From IMG/VR virus record IMGVR_UViG_3300025120_010946, positions 1 through 64,000 of that record: 64,000 nucleotides of DNA. One strand, given 5' to 3'. Below the pieces are notes generated by a model that was not told the origin of the DNA, did no database searches, and saw only the letters and a list, made by a program, of their open reading frames with translations. This DNA comes from a virus. This document shows, piece after piece, positions 25,144 to 33,049 of the stretch (its first letter is position 1; every line of letters starts with the position of its first letter). The position numbers were made by a program, and so were the translations under genes.

Positions 25144-25826
25144 TGAAAATTCGCAACCCTATGAAACTTTCTGATTCTACTCTTTCTCTTCTTAAAAACT
25201 TTTCTTCGATCAACCAATCAATTCTTTTTAAAGAGGGTAGTAAACTTCGCACTATTAGTGTGATGAAGAACATTCTTGCTGAAGCAACTATTAGTGAGGA
25301 ATTTTCTAAAGATTTTGGTATCTATGATCTCAACCAATTCCTTAATGGTATGAGTCTCCATAAAAAACCTGAACTTGATTTTGCTAATGATGGATATGTT
25401 GTGATCAGAGAAGGACGTTCTCGCTCCAAATATTTCTTTGCTGATCCTTCTGTCATTGTTACTCCTCCCGATAAAGAAATTTCTCTCCCTAGTGAAGATG
25501 TATGTTTCGAATTATCTACTCTAGTTCTTGAGAAACTTTTGAAAGCAGCTGCTGTTTATCAACTGCCAGATATCTCCGCTGTTGGTGAGAACGGTGTAGT
25601 AAAACTTGTTGTTCGTGACAAGAAGAATGATACTTCTAACGCTCATGAAGAAGTTGTTGGAGAAACTAATGCAGTATTTAATTTTAACTTCAAAGTAGAG
25701 AACATCAAGATTCTTCCTGGAACTTATGATGTAGTTGTATCTCAAAAACTTCTTGCTCGGTTCAATAGTAAGAATCATGATCTAATCTATTATATTGCTT
25801 TAGAACCTGATTCGACTTTTGAATGA
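25143..25826 (+). CDS. 45: Sliding clamp gp45
   Basis: A 227-residue clamp from ATG 25143, which overlaps the previous stop; GTG 25140 is also possible. Features are an N-terminal MKLSDSTLSLLKNFSSIN, a middle IYDLNQFLNGM and the C-terminal IKILPGTYDVVVS region, matching T4 gp45 (228 residues) throughout. It is the processivity factor for gp43 and the mobile activator of gp55-driven late transcription. It is coupled to the next gene by a 4-base overlap. Confidence 0.95.
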   Translation: MKIRNPMKLSDSTLSLLKNFSSINQSILFKEGSKLRTISVMKNILAEATISEEFSKDFGIYDLNQFLNGMSLHKKPELDFANDGYVVIREGRSRSKYFFADPSVIVTPPDKEISLPSEDVCFELSTLVLEKLLKAAAVYQLPDISAVGENGVVKLVVRDKKNDTSNAHEEVVGETNAVFNFNFKVENIKILPGTYDVVVSQKLLARFNSKNHDLIYYIALEPDSTFE

Positions 25827-26350
25827 ATATCTTTGTGACTTCTCCCAGTCCTTGGGAGTCTGCCAGGGTTTTGCCTGACAAACACATTGTCAAGATGCCC
25901 TTGGAGACATGTCAGATGCTTGCTATTGTATGCTCTGACAAATGGGGACATAACTTCGGCACTCTTCCTAGAGCAGACGGTACTCCCTATGCTACTGAGA
26001 AGGGTGCTTTTCGTAATCACCCATGTACTATCTGGGCGAATGAGTTTGTAACTAACTGGCAATGGTTGCTTGCTCATGGACTTGCTATGTGTGATGAGTA
26101 CACTGCTCGCTATGGTAAGGTTCACACCTGCCAGAAAACTCTCTTAGCAGCAAAGGAGATACTTCCTACTGCAGATCCTCAAGGACGTAGTGGAAAAGAC
26201 ACAACACCCTTTGTATTTGCTGGACCTGATGAGTTTAAGTTGGATACTTCAATATCCATCTTTGACAAATATAAGATGTATATTGCATCTAAACCATGGG
26301 TATGCGATAATTACCTTCGGTTGCCACACCGCAAACCTGACTGGATTTGA
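25823..26350 (+). CDS. Putative pyrimidine-dimer glycosylase-like protein
   Basis: A 175-residue protein between gp45 and gp44. Conserved features are LPDKHIVKMPLETCQMLA (about 17-34), FRNHPCTIWA (about 63-72), a Trp-rich helix WQWLLAHGLAMCDEYTARYGK, and a C-terminal MPDEYK-like region. Phage proteins of this pattern are often annotated as pyrimidine-dimer DNA glycosylases (DenV-related Pyr_excise), which would suit a virus exposed to sunlight. T4 DenV itself is not clearly similar, so the activity is uncertain. It overlaps both neighbours in an ATGA-like manner. Confidence 0.6.
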   Translation: MNIFVTSPSPWESARVLPDKHIVKMPLETCQMLAIVCSDKWGHNFGTLPRADGTPYATEKGAFRNHPCTIWANEFVTNWQWLLAHGLAMCDEYTARYGKVHTCQKTLLAAKEILPTADPQGRSGKDTTPFVFAGPDEFKLDTSISIFDKYKMYIASKPWVCDNYLRLPHRKPDWI

Positions 26351-26352
26351 TT

Positions 26353-27297
26353 ATGCGTGATGAATTTCTGTGGGTAGAGAAATATCGCCCACGTAAAATT
26401 GAAGAATGTATTTTACCACCAAGTATTAAAAAGACTTTTCAAGACTTCCTAGATAAAGGAGAAGTTCCTAATCTTCTACTCTCAGGTCCTGCAGGATGTG
26501 GGAAAACCACAGTTGCTAAAGCATTGTGTAACGAACTAGGAGTAGATTTTTATGTCATCAATGGATCCGATGAGGGACGGTTCTTGGATACTGTCCGAAA
26601 CAATGCGAAGAATTTCGCTTCGACCGTCTCGCTTTCGTCAACTGCAAAACACAAAGTCATCATCATTGATGAAGCAGATAACACAACCAATGATGTACAA
26701 CTCCTCCTACGGGCGTTTATTGAGGAGTTTAGTAGTAACTGCAGATTTATCTTTACCTGCAATTATAAAAACAAAATTCTTGAGCCCCTCCACTCGCGAT
26801 GCGCCGTTGTCGAATTTTCCATTAAGGGAAAAGAGCGACAGGCAATTGCAGCCTCATTCTTCAAACGTATCCAACAAATCTTGGATACAGAAGGTGTTAA
26901 ATATGATAACAAGGTCCTGGTAGAACTTATTAACAAACACTTCCCAGATTGGAGACGTGTTCTTAATGAATGTCAAAGATATTCTTCAGGAGGATCTATT
27001 GATGCTGGAATACTTGCGACGTTCTCAGATGTTAAAGTCAATAATCTTATTCAGAACCTCAAATCAAAGAACTTTGCAGAAGTTCGGAAGTGGGTGGTGG
27101 ATAACCTGGATAATGATTCTGGTGTACTTATGCGTCGTATTTACGATGCTCTTTATACATCCCTGGCAAACTCTAGTGTTCCTGCTGCTGTGCTTATTCT
27201 TGCTAAGTATCAATACCAAATGGCATTTGTAGCGGATCAAGAAATAAACATGCTCGCATGTTTAACTGAGATTATGGTAGAATGTGAGTTTAAATGA
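26353..27297 (+). CDS. 44: Clamp loader large subunit gp44
   Basis: A 314-residue AAA+ ATPase that opens and loads gp45. It begins WVEKYRPRKIEECILP. Walker A is GPAGCGKT (45-52), Walker B IIIDEAD (103-109), sensor 1 FTCNYK, and the clamp-loader SRC motif follows (HSRCAVVEF). ATG 26353 is chosen over an in-frame TTG at 26347. It lacks its usual direct neighbour gp62: a DNA methylase gene stands between. Confidence 0.96.
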   Translation: MRDEFLWVEKYRPRKIEECILPPSIKKTFQDFLDKGEVPNLLLSGPAGCGKTTVAKALCNELGVDFYVINGSDEGRFLDTVRNNAKNFASTVSLSSTAKHKVIIIDEADNTTNDVQLLLRAFIEEFSSNCRFIFTCNYKNKILEPLHSRCAVVEFSIKGKERQAIAASFFKRIQQILDTEGVKYDNKVLVELINKHFPDWRRVLNECQRYSSGGSIDAGILATFSDVKVNNLIQNLKSKNFAEVRKWVVDNLDNDSGVLMRRIYDALYTSLANSSVPAAVLILAKYQYQMAFVADQEINMLACLTEIMVECEFK

Positions 27298-28145
27298 AGT
27301 CTTTTAAAACACCATTGAGATATCCTGGTGGCAAGTCTCGTGCTTGCACAAAGATGGATGTTTACATCCCAGATCTTCGCGATTATAAAGAGTATCGGGA
27401 ACCTTTTCTTGGTGGTGGTAGTGTTGCAATTCACATTACTAAAAAGTATCCACATCTTGACGTGTGGGTAAACGATCTGTATGAACCTCTCTATAACTTT
27501 TGGAGAGTTCTCCAAGATGATGGATATAATCTATATAAGAAACTTCAGGAACTTAAATCTAGATATCCTGATCCTATTTCTGCAAAAGGTCTTTTCCTTG
27601 AATCAAAAGAGTATCTAAATGATGAATCCAATAATGACGCTTTATGGCGTGCTGTCAGTTTTTATACTGTCAATAAGTGTTCTTTTTCTGGTCTCACCGA
27701 GTCATCCTCCTTCAGCAAACAAGCAAGTGACTCAAACTTCTCAATGCGAGGAATTGAAAAACTACAAGGATACACAAAGATAATTGAGAACTGGAAGATC
27801 ACCAATCTTAGTTATAAACAAATACTTTGTGATGATAAATCAACTTTCATCTACTTAGATCCTCCTTATGAGATTGGAAGTAATCTTTATGGCAAACGAG
27901 GTAGTATGCATAAAGGATTTGATCATGATCAATTTGCCAATGACTGTGATCGTTCTGTTAGTAATCAACTGATATCCTACAATTCATCTCAACTTATCAA
28001 AGAAAGATTTGATGGGTGGCAAACTGGTGAATTTGATTTAACATATACTATGCGATCTGTTGGTGAGTATATGCGTGAACAAAAAGATCGTAAGGAACTT
28101 TTACTTTTTAATTATGGAATTAAAGGATTGGCTGAACTCAATTAA
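27294..28145 (+). CDS. dam: D12-class DNA adenine methyltransferase
   Basis: A 283-residue N6-adenine methylase. The SAM-binding motif RYPGGKS (9-15), FLGGGSVA (38-45), and catalytic DPPY (189-192) are all present, with family-typical helical insertions. Such enzymes usually methylate GATC. The gene sits between gp44 and gp62, with ATGA overlap to gp44, and the gp62 start lies inside its 3' end. That integration into the clamp-loader operon suggests old, stable capture. The role may be protection from host nucleases or marking of replicated DNA. Confidence 0.93.
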   Translation: MKSFKTPLRYPGGKSRACTKMDVYIPDLRDYKEYREPFLGGGSVAIHITKKYPHLDVWVNDLYEPLYNFWRVLQDDGYNLYKKLQELKSRYPDPISAKGLFLESKEYLNDESNNDALWRAVSFYTVNKCSFSGLTESSSFSKQASDSNFSMRGIEKLQGYTKIIENWKITNLSYKQILCDDKSTFIYLDPPYEIGSNLYGKRGSMHKGFDHDQFANDCDRSVSNQLISYNSSQLIKERFDGWQTGEFDLTYTMRSVGEYMREQKDRKELLLFNYGIKGLAELN

Positions 28146-28482
28146 TTTTACGAAGGAAGATTTATCTGAGGAAGTTAAATCCTACCCTCCTTACATTATC
28201 AATCGTTGTTTATCTGGACATCTAGATTGTGTGTTGTTTGCTAATGAGATGAATAAGCATCATCACCTAGATAAAGATATGCAATATAAATTTTATCTAA
28301 ATAGTCTGAGGAAAAAGAAGAGATTTTCTCCCTGGCTCCGTAAGGATAAAGTCACGGATCTCGAAAGTGTCAAACAATACTATGGTTATAGTAATGAAAA
28401 GGCATCTCAAGCTCTGAAAATCCTGACGAATGAACAGATTAATTTTATTAAACAACGACTTGACATTGGAGGAGCAAAATGA
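28114..28482 (+). CDS. 62: Clamp loader small subunit gp62
   Basis: A 122-residue protein starting at ATG 28114 (MELKDWLNSINF), inside the last 32 bases of dam. The segment KKKRFSPWLRKDKVTDLESVKQ resembles T4 gp62 around RGKRYGKWAKL. It is shorter than T4 gp62 (187 residues), as is usual in cyanophages. It joins four gp44 subunits in the clamp loader. It overlaps regA by 4 bases. Confidence 0.85.
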   Translation: MELKDWLNSINFTKEDLSEEVKSYPPYIINRCLSGHLDCVLFANEMNKHHHLDKDMQYKFYLNSLRKKKRFSPWLRKDKVTDLESVKQYYGYSNEKASQALKILTNEQINFIKQRLDIGGAK

Positions 28483-28919
28483 GTAATACTGTGGAACCTC
28501 AGTATCACTGGACTCAAGATCAGATGATCGAAGTTTTACTTAATGAACCAGATGATTTCTTAAAAGTTAGAGAGACTTTGACAAGAATAGGAGTTGCTTC
28601 TAGGAAAGAGAAGAAACTTTATCAGTCTTGCCATATTCTTCATAAACAGGGCAAGTATTATATTGTTCACTTTAAGGAATTATTTGCACTTGATGGTAAG
28701 CACGCGAATCTTTCTATTAACGACGTTCAACGCCGCAATCGTATTGTACGTTTACTTTCTGACTGGGGATTGATTTCTATTGTAGATGAGGAAACGGTTC
28801 TTGATATCGCACCGTTGAATCAAATCAAAGTTCTTTCTTATAAGGATAAGGGAGATTGGGTGCTTGAACAGAAGTATAATATTGGAAAAAAGGGAAAGGA
28901 AAGTGCCCAGCAGCAGTAA
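28479..28919 (+). CDS. regA: Translational repressor RegA
   Basis: A 146-residue mRNA-binding repressor of early phage genes. The core (MIEVLLNEPDDFLKVRETLTRIG, KLYQSCHILHKQGKYYIVHFKELFALDG, LLSDWGLISIV) matches T4 RegA closely. It has a ~12-residue N-terminal extension and a short basic C-terminal tail. It lies last in the gp45-44-62 operon as in T4, and is followed by a terminator. Confidence 0.96.
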   Translation: MSNTVEPQYHWTQDQMIEVLLNEPDDFLKVRETLTRIGVASRKEKKLYQSCHILHKQGKYYIVHFKELFALDGKHANLSINDVQRRNRIVRLLSDWGLISIVDEETVLDIAPLNQIKVLSYKDKGDWVLEQKYNIGKKGKESAQQQ

Positions 28920-28995
28920 GAAATATCCGAAATCAACATTTGGTTTTGGCAATGATGGCTTACCGACTGTCAGTATTGGGCAAATATTTGAGTAA
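28903..28995 (+). CDS. Possible 30-residue ORF after regA
   Basis: GTG 28903 with AAAGGAAA upstream opens a 30-codon frame inside the end of regA that reads to TAA 28993-28995. The predicted peptide (KKYPKSTFGFGNDGLPTVSI) has a protein-like composition and ends just before the terminator. Similarity would be needed to prove it; it may be chance. Confidence 0.3.
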   Translation: MPSSSKKYPKSTFGFGNDGLPTVSIGQIFE

Positions 28996-29010
28996 AACCG
29001 AATAAAAATG

Positions 29011-29036
29011 AGCGGGTTTCAACACCCGCTTTTTTT
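29011..29036 (+). terminator. Intrinsic terminator after regA
   Basis: AGCGGGT-TTCAAC-ACCCGCT gives a perfect 7-bp stem running into seven T. It ends the gp45-to-regA transcript before hsp20. Confidence 0.93.
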
Positions 29037-29046
29037 GTGCTTCTTG

Positions 29047-29052
29047 TATAAT
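29047..29052 (+). promoter_or_regulatory. -10 box before hsp20
   Basis: TATAAT lies 60 bases before the hsp20 start, right after the regA terminator, where a new promoter is expected. No clear -35 is seen at 15-18 bp because that position falls in the terminator stem. Confidence 0.5.
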
Positions 29053-29111
29053 TAGTAGTGGATGCCGTAAGGGTCCTCACAACACACTCTCGCTTAAGAA
29101 GGAGAAGTTAA

Positions 29112-29543
29112 ATGACTAACTTGATGAAGTTTAATGCTGCTGACTTAGATCAGCTGATGGATAAAATCACCCGCAATTCTATCGGGATTGATGACTATCT
29201 AAACAACGTCTTTCATGCCCAAACACAAGGTAACTATCCCCCATATAATGTTGTACAATTAAACAACACAGAGACTAAACTTGAGATTGCTCTGGCTGGA
29301 TTTTCAAAAGATGAAATCAAAGTTTATACAGAGTATGGTAAACTCACAGTCAAAGGGGAGAGAGAGGCAACCACCGAGGAGGGACAATACCTTCATAAAG
29401 GACTTGCCCATAGGAACTTTGAACGATCCTGGACGCTTGCTGAGGGCACGGAGGTGACTGATGTGACTTTTGAAAACGGACTTCTCGCTGTTGTTGTGAA
29501 GAAGATTGTTCCTGAACACCATGCTCGTAAGGACTATCTCTAA
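29112..29543 (+). CDS. hsp20: Small heat-shock protein Hsp20
   Basis: A 143-residue alpha-crystallin-type chaperone. The core domain runs from about residue 45: NNTETKLEIALAGFSKDEI, YGKLTVKGER, FERSWTLAEGTEV, then FENGLLAVVVKKI with the ENGLL motif typical of the family. hsp20 is a hallmark of T4-like cyanophages, nearly always near gp43. It has its own promoter region, a GGAG ribosome-binding site and its own terminator, a single-gene unit. It may help fold abundant virion proteins. Confidence 0.96.
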   Translation: MTNLMKFNAADLDQLMDKITRNSIGIDDYLNNVFHAQTQGNYPPYNVVQLNNTETKLEIALAGFSKDEIKVYTEYGKLTVKGEREATTEEGQYLHKGLAHRNFERSWTLAEGTEVTDVTFENGLLAVVVKKIVPEHHARKDYL

Positions 29544-29577
29544 ATAGAAGCGGCTACCTAAAAATATCGTCGCCGTT

Positions 29578-29618
29578 GGGGGGCAACTGGCAAAATCCAG
29601 TTGACGCCCCCCTTTTTT
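29578..29618 (+). terminator. Terminator after hsp20
   Basis: GGGGGGC (29578-29584) pairs with GCCCCCC (29606-29612), and AACTGG (29585-29590) with CCAGTT (29597-29602), with a 3-base bulge, followed by six T. The right arm contains the -35 box of the next promoter. Confidence 0.9.
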
Positions 29619-29629
29619 ATTGCTAGAAT
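29601..29629 (+). promoter_or_regulatory. Sigma-70-type promoter for the gp43 operon
   Basis: TTGACG (29601-29606), 17 bp, TAGAAT (29624-29629), 21 bases before ATG 29651. The -35 lies inside the hsp20 terminator and the T run fills part of the spacer, so the two signals share DNA. Confidence 0.75.
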
Positions 29630-29650
29630 GATGGAAGGTATGAACTAAAG

Positions 29651-30016
29651 ATGACTGTAAAACTTTTGCTGTTAAAGTCTGGTGAAGACGTTATTGCTGA
29701 TGTCAGTGAGATGGCAGTCGGTGAAGACGCGGATAGAAAAGTCCTTGGATATTTTCTGGATAAACCCTGTGTTGTTAAAATCTTAAACACAGAACGACAA
29801 GAGGAAGGAAATAAAAAAGCAGCATTTAATGTTTCGCTTTATCCTTGGTGTCCTCTAGCTGCAGATAACGTTATCCCTCTTACTGTAGAATGGGTGGTAA
29901 CGATAGTCGAACCTAAAGAAAAACTCAAAGAAATGTATTTGGAGGATGTAGTTGGAAATGAGCAACAAACTAGTGAAAGTGATTCTACTGACGAACAACG
30001 AGAAACTGATCAGTGA
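29651..30016 (+). CDS. Sm-like (LSm) fold protein
   Basis: A 121-residue acidic protein. The core VKLLLLKSGEDVIADVSEM, then FLDKPCVVKI, then a loop and VSLYPWCPLAADNVIPLTVEWVVTIVEP follows the Sm strand pattern seen also at 16812 and 29958. The last 30 residues are a Glu/Ser/Thr tail. It is the first gene of the gp43 operon. An RNA-binding ring is plausible by fold; no function is shown. Confidence 0.6.
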   Translation: MTVKLLLLKSGEDVIADVSEMAVGEDADRKVLGYFLDKPCVVKILNTERQEEGNKKAAFNVSLYPWCPLAADNVIPLTVEWVVTIVEPKEKLKEMYLEDVVGNEQQTSESDSTDEQRETDQ

Positions 30017-30218
30017 GATTGAAGAAGTAGGTGCTGATGTTGGTGAACCCGATTGTAAGTTAATTAATCCTATGGAAATATGTGAGGGTAACATGCTCTC
30101 TCCATGGATGATAGATCACACCATGGAAGACTCATTTATGATTAGTTCGGATAAGATTATTACACTTGCTAATCCTATGCCAACATTACTTGAAAAATAC
30201 TTAGAACAGACTAAATGA
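29958..30218 (+). CDS. Sm-like (LSm) fold protein
   Basis: An 86-residue protein from ATG 29958, overlapping the previous gene by 59 bases in another frame. It has the same layout in compact form: VKVILLTNNEKLISEIEEV, CKLINPMEI, LSPWMIDHTMEDSFMISSDKIITL. It lacks the acidic tail of its neighbour and is coupled to gp43 by ATGA. The two adjacent copies may form mixed rings. Confidence 0.55.
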   Translation: MSNKLVKVILLTNNEKLISEIEEVGADVGEPDCKLINPMEICEGNMLSPWMIDHTMEDSFMISSDKIITLANPMPTLLEKYLEQTK

Positions 30219-32713
30219 AATTTTACACCAACGTTCAGTTGATCGGTAATCAGTTTTTGGTTCGTGGAGTTGAAGACGGAAAAAGATTTGAGATCAGAGA
30301 CAGTGAGTTTCGTCCCACTCTTTTTGTCAATAGTAAAAGGGGAACCAAGTACAAAACGCTGAATGGTGAAAGTGTAGAACCAATTCAACCTGGTGCTGTT
30401 AGAGATTGTCGCGATTTCTATAAAAAATATCAAGATGTTGAAGGATTTTCAATCTTTGGAAATGATAGATACATCTATCAATACATTTCGGAAAAATATC
30501 CTGAGAATGAAATCAAGTTTGATATTAGTAAAATAAAACTAATCACAATTGATATTGAGACTGCATCGGAGAATGGATTTCCTGATGTTGAATCCTGCCA
30601 GGAAGAAATCCTTGCGATCACAATTCAAGATTACACCACGAAGAAGATTGTTACGTGGGGTGCAAAACCTTTTGTTAATAAACAAAAGAATGTAACCTAT
30701 CATCATTGTCCAACTGAACATCAACTTCTTTCTTCTTTTATTAATTATTGGATGATTGATGTTCCTGATGTTGTGACTGGATGGAATATTCAACTTTATG
30801 ATATACCTTATATTTGTAAACGACTTAATCGGGTGCTTGGTGAAAAACTGATGAAGCGTTTTTCGCCCTGGGGACTTGTGAGTGAGGGTGAAACTTATAT
30901 TCAAGGGCGCAAGCATACTACATTTGATGTGGGTGGTGTATGTCAACTGGATTATCTTGACTTATATAAGAAGTTTACATATAAAGCACAAGAATCATAT
31001 CGTCTTGATTATATTGCTTTTGTGGAACTCGGGCAAAAGAAACTTGATCACTCTGAGTATGAAACTTTCAAAGATTTTTATACTCATGGGTGGCAGAAAT
31101 ATATTGAATATAACATTGTTGACGTAGAACTCGTTGATAGGTTGGAAGATAAGATGAAACTTATCGAACTTGCTTTGACAATGGCTTATGATGCTAAAGT
31201 CAACTATAACGATGTGTTCTATCAAGTTCGAATGTGGGATAACATCATTTATAACTACTTAAAGAAACGTGATATAGTTATTCCACCAAAGAGAAATACT
31301 GATAAAAACGAAAAGTACGCAGGTGCTTATGTTAAGGAACCGATTCCGGGAAAGTATGATTGGGTTGTGTCTTTCGATCTCAACTCTCTCTATCCTCATC
31401 TTATTATGCAGTACAACATCTCTCCAGAGACGCTTCTGGATGAGAGACATCCCACAGCTTCAGTTGATAGAATTCTTAAAGAAGAAATAAATTTTGAACT
31501 CTATAAGGACAATGCGATTTGTGCCAACGGTGCAATGTATCGTAAAGATGTCCGTGGGTTTTTGCCTGAGTTGATGGAGAAGATGTATGGGGATCGAGTT
31601 GTCTTTAAAAAGAAAATGCTCGCGGCAAGACAACAATATGAAAAAACCCCCACCATAAAACTTGAGAAAGAGATTGCCAGATGTAATAACATTCAAATGG
31701 CTAAAAAGATCTCTCTTAACTCTGCTTATGGTGCTATTGGTAATCAATACTTTAGATATTATAAACTAGCAAACGCAGAAGCAATCACGTTGTCTGGACA
31801 AGTTTCAATCCGTTGGATTGAGCAAAAGATGAACAAATATCTAAATAATCTGTTAAAAACAGAAGACGACGATTATGTCATCGCATCAGATACAGATTCC
31901 ATCTATCTTAATATGGGACCTGTTGTTGATAAATTTCTTGCTAATAGCTCTAGCGACAAAGCAAAGATTGTGGAGTTACTTGATATGGTTTGTAGTGACA
32001 AATTGGAACCGTATATTGACAAGTGTTATTCGGATTTGGCGACGTATGTATCGGCATACGATCAAAAAATGCAAATGAAGCGTGAGAATATTGCTGATCG
32101 TGGTATTTGGACTGCGAAGAAGCGATACATTCTAAACGTGTGGGATAGTGAGGGTGTCCGATATGAAGAACCTAAACTAAAAGTGATGGGTATTGAATCT
32201 GTTAAATCATCAACTCCAGCTCCTTGTCGTAAAATGTTGAAGGATGCTTTTAAAATTTTGATGACTGGGACTGAAGATGAGATGATTAAATTCATTGATG
32301 ACAGTCGTGATCAATTTAAGAAACTTCCTCCTGAAGATGTTTCTTTTCCACGCTCTGTCTCTGATGTTGTGAAATATAGATCACACTCTACTATCTACAG
32401 CAAAGGAACTCCTATTCATGCTAGGGGAGCACTTCTTTATAATCACTACATCAAAGAGAATAAACTAGATTCCAAATATTCTTTAATTCAAAATGGAGAA
32501 AAGATTAAGTTCTGTTATTTGAAAAAACCAAATCACATTCATGAAAATGTAATATCTTTCATTCAATACTTTCCTAAGGAATTAAATCTTGACAAGTACG
32601 TTGACTATGACTTACAATTTGAGAAATCATTCCTTGAACCACTGAAATCCATCCTAGATTCTATTGGATGGAATGTAGAAAAAACTGTAAACCTTGAACT
32701 TTTCTTTGGATAA
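30215..32713 (+). CDS. 43: DNA polymerase gp43
   Basis: An 832-residue family B replicative polymerase. The 3'-5' exonuclease domain has TIDIETAS (D113, E115) and a later YNIVDVELVDRLED. The polymerase domain has motif A FDLNSLYPHLIMQ, motif B KISLNSAYGAIGNQYFRYY and motif C DTDS (559-562). It is shorter than T4 gp43 (898), as in other cyanophages, and is a single uninterrupted ORF with no split or intron. It acts with gp45, gp44/62 and gp41/61. Confidence 0.98.
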   Translation: MKFYTNVQLIGNQFLVRGVEDGKRFEIRDSEFRPTLFVNSKRGTKYKTLNGESVEPIQPGAVRDCRDFYKKYQDVEGFSIFGNDRYIYQYISEKYPENEIKFDISKIKLITIDIETASENGFPDVESCQEEILAITIQDYTTKKIVTWGAKPFVNKQKNVTYHHCPTEHQLLSSFINYWMIDVPDVVTGWNIQLYDIPYICKRLNRVLGEKLMKRFSPWGLVSEGETYIQGRKHTTFDVGGVCQLDYLDLYKKFTYKAQESYRLDYIAFVELGQKKLDHSEYETFKDFYTHGWQKYIEYNIVDVELVDRLEDKMKLIELALTMAYDAKVNYNDVFYQVRMWDNIIYNYLKKRDIVIPPKRNTDKNEKYAGAYVKEPIPGKYDWVVSFDLNSLYPHLIMQYNISPETLLDERHPTASVDRILKEEINFELYKDNAICANGAMYRKDVRGFLPELMEKMYGDRVVFKKKMLAARQQYEKTPTIKLEKEIARCNNIQMAKKISLNSAYGAIGNQYFRYYKLANAEAITLSGQVSIRWIEQKMNKYLNNLLKTEDDDYVIASDTDSIYLNMGPVVDKFLANSSSDKAKIVELLDMVCSDKLEPYIDKCYSDLATYVSAYDQKMQMKRENIADRGIWTAKKRYILNVWDSEGVRYEEPKLKVMGIESVKSSTPAPCRKMLKDAFKILMTGTEDEMIKFIDDSRDQFKKLPPEDVSFPRSVSDVVKYRSHSTIYSKGTPIHARGALLYNHYIKENKLDSKYSLIQNGEKIKFCYLKKPNHIHENVISFIQYFPKELNLDKYVDYDLQFEKSFLEPLKSILDSIGWNVEKTVNLELFFG

Positions 32714-32883
32714 TGGACTTGCCTATTAGCGACAACGAACTTGCCACTATTATTAGTGCATTGAGATTAGGTGGCGATACGTCTCTTTATCAAAAATTGA
32801 ATAAGATCAAGGAGGTTAGGGATGCAAATCCTGGAGGACCTTACAAGAAAATACTTAGAGAACAACACGGGATGGTGATTTGA
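32713..32883 (+). CDS. Small hypothetical protein
   Basis: A 56-residue ORF whose ATG shares a base with the gp43 stop. N-terminal SDNELATIISALRLGGD and a basic C-terminal part read as a small helical protein. It is directly followed by another tiny ORF, forming a bridge from gp43 to uvsX. Function unknown. Confidence 0.5.
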   Translation: MDLPISDNELATIISALRLGGDTSLYQKLNKIKEVRDANPGGPYKKILREQHGMVI

Positions 32884-33036
32884 ATGATTAATGAAAACGT
32901 ATCATCAATAGATAGAATTGCTGATGCACTTGAACGAATTGCAACAGTTTTAGAAACTGGTGCTCACATCAACATTGATCATGCACATGTTGATGAAATA
33001 CATGGTGAGGTTATTACTCACCCTAAAAATTTTTAG
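32884..33036 (+). CDS. Small His-rich hypothetical protein
   Basis: A 50-residue ORF starting directly after the previous stop. A leading helix (IDRIADALERIATVLETG) is followed by a His-rich tail (HINIDHAHVDEIH), a possible metal-binding site. Its place in the replication operon before uvsX and clean adjacency support it being real. Confidence 0.5.
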   Translation: MINENVSSIDRIADALERIATVLETGAHINIDHAHVDEIHGEVITHPKNF

Positions 33037-33049
33037 TTTTTAATTTATT

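Noticed and set aside
28060-28113. An upstream start for gp62 inside dam
   Set aside because: The extra N-terminal residues look like out-of-frame dam sequence; ATG 28114 gives the expected N-terminus.
29540-29546. CTAAATA at the end of hsp20 as a late promoter
   Set aside because: It is followed directly by the hsp20 terminator before any gene, so it is most likely a chance string formed by the stop codon.
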